Source of the DNA: Colius striatus
Lineage: Eukaryota > Chordata > Aves > Coliiformes > Coliidae
DNA length: 64,000 nucleotides
Assembly (NCBI RefSeq): GCF_028858725.1
Contig: NC_084767.1
Coordinates: 4,701,501 to 4,765,500 of the forward strand
Reading direction: 5' to 3'
In this document: one piece after another, positions 53,825-61,900 of the stretch
Position numbering within the stretch: position 1 is the first letter of the stretch
Layout: every line of letters starts with the position of its first letter
The notes under the pieces: model-generated
Seen by the model: the letters and a program-made list of their open reading frames with translations, nothing else
What the model was told of the DNA's origin: nothing
Databases searched by the model: none
Translations under genes and position numbers: made by a program

Positions 53825-54267
53825 CATCCCGCAACCCTGGTGCCTGAGGGTCAGCCGCAGGGCTGGGCTGGAGGTGAAGGCGCAGCAGCAGGGCTGGGCT
53901 GGGGAGGCGGCAGGGATGGAGAGCTGGGTGACGTCCTGGCACGGAGGGGCACGGTGAGGGTGGGGGCTCACAGGAAAGCCTGGTGCTGGGACAGCAACAA
54001 CGGCTCTCTGAGCACCTCAGCACTTTGCTGGTGCCGCGTGTCCTGGACACACCGTGGGTCAGGCAGCACGCAGGGTGCATGGATTGGGTGGGAGGTGCAG
54101 GGACACCACGGGGCACGGAGGGCACGTGGGGTGCGGGGTCGTGTTGCGTGGGGTGGTGGTGGGACACCCCTGAGTTAGCGGGCGCGCGGGTGGCACCCAC
54201 GGCGGGGGGGGCGAGGAGCAGGGCAGGGCAGGGCGTGCACGTAGGGTGGAAAGCACAGGGACACGCT

Positions 54268-54282
54268 GGGGCGGGGCGGGGG
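54268..54282 (+). promoter_or_regulatory. Overlapping GC boxes (Sp1/KLF type)
   Basis: Two overlapping GGGGCGGGG cores about 210 bp upstream of the inferred ADRB2 start. A further GGGGCGG lies at about 54343-54350. Sp1-family binding is inferred from the motif. Confidence 0.65.
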
Positions 54283-54351
54283 CAGCGGCCAGGGGCGGCG
54301 GGGACGGAGCGCGTGGGGCCGGGACACGCGTGGAGCCGCGGCCGGGGCGGG

Positions 54352-54384
54352 TTGGGGGGGGCGGGGGGGGGGGGGGAAGGGGGG
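54352..54384 (+). repeat. Long G-rich tract in the promoter
   Basis: Nearly pure guanine on the plus strand: runs of 8, about 14 and 6 G, broken by single C and AA. It lies about 100 bp upstream of the TATA box. Such tracts can form G-quadruplexes and are prone to length errors in both replication and sequencing, so the exact count here may be unreliable. Confidence 0.9.
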
Positions 54385-54418
54385 TGCGAGGTGCGCGCGG
54401 GGCGCGGCGCGGGCCGCC

Positions 54419-54423
54419 ATTGG
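54419..54423 (-). promoter_or_regulatory. CCAAT box (NF-Y type, reverse orientation)
   Basis: The plus strand reads GCCATTGGCTG, a good inverted CCAAT context. It lies 12 bases before the CRE and about 65 bases before the inferred start, a usual position for NF-Y. Confidence 0.7.
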
Positions 54424-54434
54424 CTGCGGCGGGA

Positions 54435-54442
54435 TGACGTCA
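54435..54442 (+). promoter_or_regulatory. Palindromic cAMP response element
   Basis: Perfect TGACGTCA, the full CREB/ATF site, 13 bases upstream of the TATA box. The mammalian ADRB2 promoter is known to be stimulated by cAMP through a CRE, giving positive feedback from receptor signalling through Gs. The sequence suggests the same wiring in this bird. Function is inferred from motif and position. Confidence 0.8.
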
Positions 54443-54455
54443 CGGCGCGTGTCGA

Positions 54456-54461
54456 TATAAG
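54456..54461 (+). promoter_or_regulatory. TATA box of ADRB2
   Basis: GATATAAGC in an otherwise GC-rich promoter. Counting about 30 bases downstream puts the transcription start near 54486-54490 and gives a 5' UTR of about 255 nt, close to the length known for mammalian ADRB2. Confidence 0.75.
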
Positions 54462-54495
54462 CTCCGCGGCGCCTAACGGGCTCGCGGGTGCGGGG

Positions 54496-54540
54496 ACGGG
54501 ACGGGACGGGACGGGACGGGACGGGACGGGACGGGACGGG
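54496..54540 (+). repeat. (ACGGG)9 pentanucleotide array in the 5' UTR
   Basis: Nine perfect ACGGG units, immediately following CGGGG. They start within about 10 bases of the inferred transcription start, so they should form the first part of the ADRB2 mRNA. Each unit supplies a GGG run with two-base loops, satisfying the G-quadruplex rule several times over on the sense strand. No ATG occurs in it. Confidence 0.95.
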
Positions 54541-54585
54541 GCCGAGCCGAGCCGAGCCGAGCCGAGCCGAGCCGAGCCGAGTCGA
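54541..54585 (+). repeat. (GCCGA)8-9 pentanucleotide array in the 5' UTR
   Basis: Eight perfect GCCGA units plus one variant (GTCGA), directly abutting the ACGGG array with no spacer. The period is again five. CCG triplets here can pair with CGG triplets of the preceding array (three of five positions per unit), so the two arrays could fold back on each other imperfectly. It also lacks ATG. Confidence 0.95.
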
Positions 54586-54654
54586 GCCGGAGCGGTCCGG
54601 TCGCAGCCACGCGCAGCGGGAGCGCCTCAGCCCGCCCCGCAGCCACCGTCCCGT

Positions 54655-54696
54655 ATGCGCGGCTCCCGGCTCAGCGCTGCCGCGGAGCAGCCGTAA
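54655..54696 (+). CDS. 13-codon upstream ORF (ADRB2 leader cistron)
   Basis: A short ORF encoding [13 protein letters not shown] ends 47 bases before the receptor ATG. Mammalian ADRB2 mRNAs carry a short leader cistron at about this place that encodes an Arg-rich peptide and reduces receptor translation. The present peptide has the same opening Met-Arg and comparable position but is shorter (13 against 19 residues in human) and has only two arginines. The start context (CCGTATGCG) is weak, which would favour leaky scanning to the receptor start. Conservation of the element is inferred from position. The peptide itself may not be functional. Confidence 0.6.
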   Translation: MRGSRLSAAAEQP

Positions 54697-54743
54697 GCAA
54701 AGGCAATCCCCCCACCGCCTGCCCGGGGGGCTGCCGGGGGGCC

Positions 54744-55937
54744 ATGGGGGTGGCAGGCACCGAGCTGCCAGGCGTGAACGTCAGCGCTAACCAGAGCGCC
54801 GCCGACCCCACGCTGTCGCGGGACGTGTGGGTGGTGGGCATGGGGATCCTCATGTCGGTGATCGTGCTGGCCATCGTCTTCGGCAACGTGCTGGTGATCA
54901 CTGCCATCGCCCGGTTCCAGCGCCTGCAGACTGTCACCAACTACTTCATCACCTCGCTGGCCTGTGCAGACCTGGTGATGGGGCTGACTGTGGTGCCTTT
55001 TGGCGCCAGCCACATCATCATGGAGATGTGGAACTTTGGGAACTTCTGGTGCGAGTTCTGGACCTCCTTGGACGTGCTCTGTGTCACGGCCAGCATTGAG
55101 ACTCTCTGCGTCATTGCCGTGGACCGGTACTTTGCCATCACCTCTCCTTTCAAGTACCAGAGCCTACTGACCAAGAGCAAGGCACGTGTGGTCATCCTTG
55201 TGGTGTGGGTGGTCTCAGCCCTCACCTCCTTCCTGCCCATTCAAATGCACTGGTACCGGGCAGACCGTGAGGAGGCCATCCTGTGCTATGAGAGGGAAAC
55301 CTGCTGCGACTTCTTCACCAACCAAGCCTATGCCATTACCTCTTCCATCATCTCCTTCTATGTGCCACTCGTGGTCATGGTATTTGTGTATGCCAGGGTC
55401 TTCCAGGTGGCCAAGAAGCAGTTGCAAAAGATAGACAGGAGCGAGGGCAGGTTTCACACCCAGAACAAGGAGCAGGAGCAGAAAGGGGGAGCTGGGCACC
55501 GCCGTTCCTCCAAGTTCTTCTTGAAGGAGCACAAGGCCCTCAAGACCCTGGGCATCATCATGGGCACCTTCACGCTGTGCTGGCTGCCCTTCTTCATCGT
55601 CAACATCGTGCACGTCATCCAGGACGACATCATACCCAAGTATGTGTACATCCTTTTGAATTGGTTGGGTTATGTCAACTCTGCCTTCAACCCTTTGATC
55701 TACTGCCGGAGCCCCGACTTCAGGTATGCCTTCCAGGAGCTGCTGTGCCTCCGCAGGTCAGCCCTGCAGATGTATGCTAATGGCTACTCCAACAGCAACG
55801 GCAGGAACGACTACAATGAGGAGGACAACGGCTACCCCCTGGCATCGGATAAAACCTGCGAGTTGCTCTGCGAAGAGGGTTCCTTCCCTCACCCCGAGGG
55901 CTTTTTGCACTGCAAAGGTACTGTGCCTAGCGGGTAG
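54744..55937 (+). CDS. ADRB2: Beta-2 adrenergic receptor
   Basis: Single-exon class A GPCR of 397 residues, a plasma-membrane receptor for adrenaline and noradrenaline that couples to Gs and raises cAMP. The start has an ideal Kozak context (GCCATGG). Two N-glycosylation sequons lie in the N-terminus (N12, N16). Ligand contacts are conserved: D110 in TM3, S200/S201/S204 in TM5, N287 in TM6 and N306 in TM7. So are the DRY motif (127-129), CWLP (279-282) and NPLIY (316-320). Cysteines C103-C188 and C181-C187 should form the two extracellular disulfides. RRSS (253-256) is the PKA site in the third loop and C335 the palmitoylation site. TM3 to TM7 are close to mammalian beta-2 rather than beta-1, which fits ADRB2. 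Oddities: the loop-2 sequon is lost (CYERETCC), the third loop is about three residues shorter than in human, and the tail stops at GTVPSG, without the PDZ ligand that ends the 413-residue human protein. Confidence 0.98.
   Translation: MGVAGTELPGVNVSANQSAADPTLSRDVWVVGMGILMSVIVLAIVFGNVLVITAIARFQRLQTVTNYFITSLACADLVMGLTVVPFGASHIIMEMWNFGNFWCEFWTSLDVLCVTASIETLCVIAVDRYFAITSPFKYQSLLTKSKARVVILVVWVVSALTSFLPIQMHWYRADREEAILCYERETCCDFFTNQAYAITSSIISFYVPLVVMVFVYARVFQVAKKQLQKIDRSEGRFHTQNKEQEQKGGAGHRRSSKFFLKEHKALKTLGIIMGTFTLCWLPFFIVNIVHVIQDDIIPKYVYILLNWLGYVNSAFNPLIYCRSPDFRYAFQELLCLRRSALQMYANGYSNSNGRNDYNEEDNGYPLASDKTCELLCEEGSFPHPEGFLHCKGTVPSG
55914..55922 (+). other. Possible cryptic splice donor in the receptor tail
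   Basis: AAAG/GTACTG falls inside the last codons before the stop (GT at 55918-55919... see finding for the one-base uncertainty). The match to the donor consensus is moderate: AAG/GTA is good, but positions +4 to +6 are poor. It matters because the turkey beta-1 receptor gene is known to have an alternatively spliced C-terminal exon. No acceptor or downstream exon has been identified here. Confidence 0.2.
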
Positions 55938-56059
55938 CTTCGAGACGTGGTGGGCTCTGGCGTGGCACACACACATTATAAAGAGGAGCCTTTCTAAGGA
56001 AAAACACACCCTTCCCTTAATGATAATAATAATAATGATCCTCTTTAGAGCTGCAAGAA
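55938..56059 (+). other. Start of the ADRB2 3' UTR
   Basis: Sequence after the stop turns AT-rich, with a TATAAA near 55977 and a short TAA/ATA trinucleotide run at 56022-56037. No canonical AATAAA occurs within the first several kilobases, so the 3' end of the mRNA cannot be placed from sequence. The first AATAAA on this strand that looks convincing is at 61861. Confidence 0.5.
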
Positions 56060-57450
56060 ACGTCAAACCTTCTGCAAACAGGCGGGGGGTGTCCCGGGCA
56101 GGGCTGGGCGTGCTGCTTGCAGTTTAGGGACACGAGCAGGAACGGGATGGGGGGGAATTTAAAGCTGTGCTGAAAGCTCGTCCCCGCAGGAGCTCCCTGG
56201 CCGTGGCCGGTGTTGAACTACCTCATGACCTTACCGGCGGCTGTCTGCGGGAGCGCCGGGCGGGACGGGGCTCGGGCTGCTCCTCCATGTCCTACCCGGA
56301 CACCCCGTGAGAGCTTTCCCGGTCCCCTGCTTAAACTCGAGCCAGTGGCCGGGAAAGCAGCCTCGGGAGGCGGCGGTGCCGTCCAGCCCAGGGAATACTC
56401 TGCGACGAAACCGCCGTGGAGGGCATTCTTAGGAGTGGGGCTCGGTAGGGCTGTGTTGGATCCGCGACTAGTGCCATCGGCGGGATGGTCTAAAACAAAG
56501 AATGCTGGGGTATTTTTTTGCCAAGTGCTATAGGATTTTCCGCCGAAATAATAATGAGGCCGTGGCTGTGGGTCTCAGGAATGTGGTACTGGGAAGTCGG
56601 GATGAAATGCTGCTCCAACCACAGACCATCGTTTTGCTGAGCTTTTAAACTGCCCGGTTTGTTTCCCTGCAAAGCCTCAAATGACGGTGAGCCCGACGAG
56701 GTGGAAAGGGAGGAGGATTTTTGTTTTCCGGGGCAGACTGGAAGCTCAACTTTGGCCACGGGACGGCTGTAGTAGCTCGGTTTGTTCGTTCAGGGTTTCC
56801 TCCACCATCACCACCTTTCTGTATGCTTTGCGTTTCGTTGCCGGGTTGCAGGAGTTGGCGGCGGGCGCGCAGGGCTGTCAGGGGGGCGGCGGACACGGGT
56901 GGGCATATGTGGGCTGCGGGACGCCGCGGGAGGGGACGGGGCTGGCACTGCTGCCAAGGGCACGATCCCTGCAGGTCCCGAGGGGGAGCAATGATCGGGG
57001 TGGGGAACGAAGCTGCCCCCTCGCTGCCCTCACCCGCGGCTGCTGTGTGAAAGGCTGGACCCGAGGGCTGGGAAAACGTGCAAGTGAGGGGGTCTTTCCA
57101 GGGAGGAGCGGGGGGCAACGGTGCCCACAGGATCTATAGGCACTCCCTGGGGCCGCGATGTCCCGAGGGGGAATGCTCGGGCACCGTCGGTGGCTTTTCT
57201 TCCCTCCACGCACTTGCCCCGCACTAGGGGGGTTCTTGCTGGCGCTGCTGCTGGGGCCGTGCCGTGGGCTGTGTGTAGCGTCTGGGGGGGTCTCTGGGTC
57301 CCCGACAGAGCTTGTGGGGTGGCCAACCAGACTCCCGGAGCCGAGTCCCCTAAGGGCTGATCCCCCCGGCTGCAGGCAGCGCAGGGAGCTGGGACAGCGC
57401 TGCGAGGAAGCAGCGTGTGCTGGCCTGAGGAGGTCGGAGGCCGGGAGGGT
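56060..57450. promoter_or_regulatory. Second CpG-rich zone, downstream of ADRB2
   Basis: CpG density rises again after the coding region (for example CCGGCGGCTG, GAGCGCCGGGCGGGACGGGG, GCGGCGGACACGGG, GGACGCCGCGGGAGGGGACG). It is separated from the promoter island by the gene itself and by a short AT-rich stretch. It could be an island for a separate or antisense transcript, or simply high-GC flank. Open frames on both strands (for example 325 codons, minus, 57030-58007, and 174 codons, plus, 57158-57682) are Pro/Ala/Ser/Gly-rich, overlap each other, and match no known protein. Confidence 0.6.
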
Positions 57451-60400
57451 ACATGGAGCAAGGTTCTGGCTGCCGACATCTCTTTGCAGTCCTCATGTGG
57501 CCCTGGCTGACTTGGCTGCTCCGAGAAGGACTTGCCCCAGGCGCTGGTACCTAAAGGGGCAGCCCTGGGCTGGAGGGGAATCGCCCTTTGACGGCCGTGA
57601 GGGTGGGTGGAGGGGCAGCAGGGATTGCTGCTGCTCTCTGCTGCGGCTGCTGCAGGCTGCAGGGCAGTGGCAAACCCCTTAGGCTGTCTTCCCTCTCGTG
57701 GTAAAACCTCACCTGGCTTTTGTGGGGCTGAGGCATGGAAACTCCTAGTGCTCTCTTCCTTCTCTCCCAAAGCGGGTCCTGATCCTGACAAGAAAGGGTG
57801 CTGGGAAGGAGGAACAGCTGAAAGAGCTCCTCTAGCTCTGTGACTGGGGCACTTGTCACCTTTACAGCTCCACCACAGCAGAGGCAGGGGCTGTGCCAGA
57901 GAGCCTTTCCCTCCCACCTCTCCCCACTTGCTGTGGTACCCGTGCCTGTCAGAGCCCTCATCCACTGCCTTGTGGCGGTTGGCAAGGGTGCCCCTCTGCT
58001 TGGGCAAAGGAGGAGTGATGTACTGGTGTGGGGTGTGAGGCCTCAGGTCAGCAAAAACATCAGGTCAGATAAACATTAACAGGCTGTCCTGAGCAGGGGC
58101 AGCCCCAGCACAGGGCTGGGCGTGCTCAGGTGCTGTTTGCTGGGGCTGCAAAGGGCTGAAACGTGAGAGGCAATGGGCAGTGGCCGCAGGGAGACACGCC
58201 CGGGCTAGGGATGCACTTTGGCTCAGCCTGAGCCATGATTATTATGTAGCACTCAGGGGGAAGTGAGAATTAACCTCGTGATTGTAGCCATCAGTATCTG
58301 CGGGTTTCTAATCTTGCCAGCAGTTTGGTGTGAGAGCACAGGGGGAAGAGGTGTCCCACAGGCCTGACTGGGGGCCAGCCCACCCAAACTCCCACTGGCT
58401 TTGGGGCAGGAGCTTCATGCACAAAGTCCACTGTCCACATTTCAGTTGCTGTCTGTATTGTTACTATTGTTAATTACATTTTGTAGCACATGCTGTGGAC
58501 CAAGACTTTGTCATCCAAAGAATCGCTCTGTTTGTTTGGCCGGCTGTGTTCATGCTTCAGATGTCCTGGCTGTATGTAGCCAAAGCTGAGAGATGAGCAA
58601 GTGGCTAATGGTAGAATCTCTGCAGCATCCAGAGCATGGGAATGTGGGAGAGATGGGACATTGGGCTGTTTGCACTGGGCAGTTGACCTCGGATACTGCA
58701 AGGCACAACTGTAGTGTTTGGAAACCTCAGGCTTGTGGTAAAGTCTGAGTGATGAAGAACTAATTGCTTTTCTCTAAGGCAACATTAGTAAAACTGGTGA
58801 AATACAAACTGCACGGTTCTGAGCTGGCATCGAAACAAAGGAATGTTGGAGGAGAAAATACAGTGGCACCGTCGAAGCCAAAGTGACAAAACTATCCTGG
58901 TCCGTGGCTCAAAAGCTGTGTAAAGGAATCCTTTGGCTTGTTGAAGTATTTTATAATGAAAAGATAGTTTTCTAGATACACAGTAGGCATTAGAAAGTGA
59001 GGCACTGCAGTCAGGGCACTAGCTGCTTAAATTGATTTTAGGGTACTTAGGATTTTACACTAGCAGAGAGCTGGCTCAGGTTAAACACATTTGATAAAAG
59101 ACACAGCAGTGGCTTAGTCTGAGGGAAATCACTGTGACAAAACACTGAATTCTTCCTGCAAACAGAGCAGCCTACCTTCTGTGCTGCTGTGTTGTACCTT
59201 AAGCCACTGCCCACCCCCTGGGTATCAGTGTATACAACAGCTTTGCAGTTCATTCCCAGCTTTTAGTCACTTTAACCAAACAGAGTGTTATTGTTCTTAA
59301 AGTCTTAATTGAGATGGGCATCACAAACACAGCTTTTGTGTTGTTACCAAATACTGTCCTTGGTGTAGGTGCTGCTTGTGATTTGGGCAGCTGTAGTTTC
59401 CACATCAGGGGCTGTCTTTGCTTTGTCCTCCAAAACAGGCAGAGTGTGGAGAGCTGCTCAGCTATGTCAATCTTCTGCTTCTTGGGAGCATTCCTGGAGA
59501 GCTTTTGCTTTCTGAGAAGCCAGGCCTTGAAATACAACCTGTTGCTTGCTCTGGCACTGGGTGGGGGTGTGGAAGTGCAAGGGGAACCGGCAGAAGAAAC
59601 AAGATCTGGATGAAGATCCCCACCTCAGAGTGCGATTGGAGCATCTCTTGAGGATGGGTCAGGGTGAGCCTGGCTGTGCCTGCCCCAGCCTTGCCTGGGC
59701 ATCAGGTGAAGGTGAGACCTTTGCCTGAGGACACTGTTGAGACAGTGGGCAGAGCAGAGAGAGAGGGAAGAGGCTTAGGTTACCAAATGCACCCAAATGG
59801 TGGAAAATAGGCCAGTGATGTAGAAAGGAGAGCCCAGCTTCTCCGCAGAGGGAGCGGATGTGTGAGCAGGCACACAAAGTGCTCTTCAGCTCTCCCACGT
59901 CACAGCCGCTGGGCTTTTCAAAGGGCTTATTTATGTATTTATTTACTATAAGGGGCATGTTTTTGCCATAGAGGGGAGGGCACTGACAGGGCTGGCTAGG
60001 AGTAAACAGCAGGCTGCAATCTATCTCCCAGCATCTCTTGCCCTTCTGGTATTACAATGCTCCTGCTGCCAGGAGTCTCAAACACTCGCACTGGCTAAGG
60101 GCGGGGGGGGCTTTCATCCCTTCCCTTTGCCAGTCCTCTGCCTCCAAGTGTTTGTTTTCACCGGTGTGATGAATCCACTTCCCAAGGAGATGGGTTTATG
60201 AGCACATTCATTCCTCTGGCAAGAGGGAGGATGGCCTCTCTAACATGTTCCCTTCTCTGCTCTCTGTCAGCAGATAGAGAACGCCATCCTTGTAGAAGCA
60301 GCAGCAAGGAAGCAAGGATTTCCTGACTGTGGCAGTGCCTGGCTGTATCCCTGGGCTACAGGGATGCCAGGGAGAGCAGGGTAAGGTGCCTGCTGATGTG

Positions 60401-61559
60401 CTCACCAGTGTCACTCCAGTATTCCCCCTCCTCAGCTGCCTCTGCAGAAGCAGCCAGTCCTGGTGAAGCCCCTTGTACCTTGGCTGACTCACATCTGCTA
60501 GCTTGTCAGAGAAGTAGCGGTGCCTGCACTTCAGGTTTGCATTATGTGTGTGGTACTCAGGATGGTTCTTCAGGTTCAGATGAGCAAGGGCTGTTTTAAA
60601 AAGCCACCCTAGGCTGGGATGCTCTCAGCAGAGAGGTGCTGTGGCCCCAGGTTTCCTGGGGTTAATGTGCTGCAGCTTCCCTTTGTTGCTGTTTTTACAC
60701 TTGTGCTTGGTTTCTCAGGTCCACGAGAAGGACCACAGCCTCTCTTTAGCATCTCCTTCCTGTGCAGCAAGGCCTCTTTCAGTGTGAAAGTTTGGTCCTT
60801 TTTGAGACTTGAACTTAGCAGCCCAAGCATTTCTTCCCCTTGTTACTCTTTTACTGGAGCTGTTTTGAAAGTCAGCATTAGCTCTAATCTTTCTTCCTAG
60901 GGGCAAAGAGAACATTTTGCAATGGACACTCATCCCAGGCTGTGAGGACACTGTCGTTTGACAGCTGGGGTAGCTAAACCCTCTTATCAGATGCTTTCCC
61001 ATGGGACCACCAGCTACATGGGCCACCCCTGGGAACTTGGAGGTGCTTTTTGTCATATTACAGAGTAGGGCAGCAATATTTCACCTAGCAATGCCTCTTG
61101 GAGATGCACTACAGCTGTTCCCCAAGGGCCCAAGCCACAGCTGGTGTCATGGGCAGACCCTGTGGCACAATCCCTCCCTCTTGCACCTTTGTCCAAAGGA
61201 CTGAGGCTCATGTTTGCCTGTTGCAGAACAAAGTACAGCCAGCTCAGACACTTCCCCAGAGCCTTAGTGACACAGTTTGAGTCTAGACAGAACCAATGGA
61301 TGCTGGAAACTGGAGTTTCCACAGAACTTAGAAGGAGGTTATCTCTCCTAGTCAAGTGTTGAAAGAGCAGGACACAATCTCGATTCCCCTAGATTTGACA
61401 GTGGATATCTGCTGGAATTGCTGTGTGTAAGTGTGCTGAATCAAGCAGAGTATTTCAAAGGATACTTGGCCTTCATAAACTTTCTTTTGTCATGAGAAAA
61501 ATGGGTTTGCTGCTTCTGCATGCATGCCCTTTCAGTGTTTCTCCTGTTTTCTCACCCTC
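57451..61559. other. Downstream intergenic DNA, no gene recognised
   Basis: GC falls back toward the window average by about 58.2 kb. No coding exon was recognised on either strand. A TTATTTATGTATTTATTTA stretch at 59928-59945 contains AATAAA on the minus strand (59938-59943), but nothing else suggests a transcript end there. Confidence 0.55.
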
Positions 61560-61900
61560 CCAATGGCAGGAGCATACAATTGAGTTTCTGTGCAATATTG
61601 CCAGTGCCAGTGAGAGTGCACTGGGAAATATTTACTGGTTTACTATCCTTGGTAAGGTCATTTTTGCACAAGTGCAAATATATTTAGGTGAACATATATG
61701 TGTATATATCTTGGTTATGTATATACAGTGATATATAGATCTGTGTATAAAGAAGGAAACATAAAGGTGTTTGCTGTGCTGGATAGATACATAGATAAAT
61801 GTCTGTATGTTCAAAGGCTTGAGTATTTATGGCAGGTCCTGTGGACTGACATTGTGTTTAAATAAAGACTATTTCTAATATGCTTCTAGTCAAGTGTCCT
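61560..61900 (+). other. Possible 3' terminal region of a plus-strand transcript
   Basis: An AT-rich stretch with TATTTA and TATTTAT motifs (TATTTAT at 61824-61830) ends in TTTAAATAAAGACTATTTCTAA, with the AATAAA at 61861-61866, and is followed by a GT/T-containing stretch. This is typical of a vertebrate 3' UTR end. The 5' part of such a transcript was not found. It could be a distal ADRB2 polyadenylation site about 5.9 kb after the stop, a long non-coding RNA, or chance. Confidence 0.35.
61861..61866 (+). terminator. Candidate polyadenylation signal (AATAAA)
   Basis: Canonical AATAAA at the end of an AU-rich region. A cleavage site would be expected 10-30 bases downstream, around 61876-61896, near TCTAGTCAAGTGTCC. 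The transcript it belongs to is unknown. Confidence 0.4.

Larger units (their letters stand above)
53825..54760. promoter_or_regulatory. ADRB2: CpG island over the ADRB2 promoter and 5' UTR
   Basis: GC and CpG density climb abruptly from about 53.8 kb and peak at 54180-54700, where CpG is very frequent. The island continues into the coding sequence. It contains GC boxes, a G tract, a CCAAT box, a CRE and a TATA box in promoter order. Long open frames on both strands here (240 codons minus, 237 and 112 codons plus) are by-products of the lack of stop codons in GC-rich DNA. Confidence 0.9.

Noticed and set aside
53721..54443. 240-codon minus-strand frame across the ADRB2 promoter
   Set aside because: Pro/Arg-rich translation of GC-rich promoter DNA, including the G tract; no family resemblance.
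53983..54696. 237-codon plus-strand frame ending at the uORF stop
   Set aside because: It begins upstream of the TATA box and runs through both pentamer arrays. Only the last 13 codons, starting at 54655, lie in a plausible position in the mRNA.
57030..58007. 325-codon minus-strand open frame downstream of ADRB2
   Set aside because: It sits in CpG-rich DNA where stops are scarce, has Pro/Ala/Ser/Gly-rich text with no domain, and overlaps other equally open frames on the plus strand.
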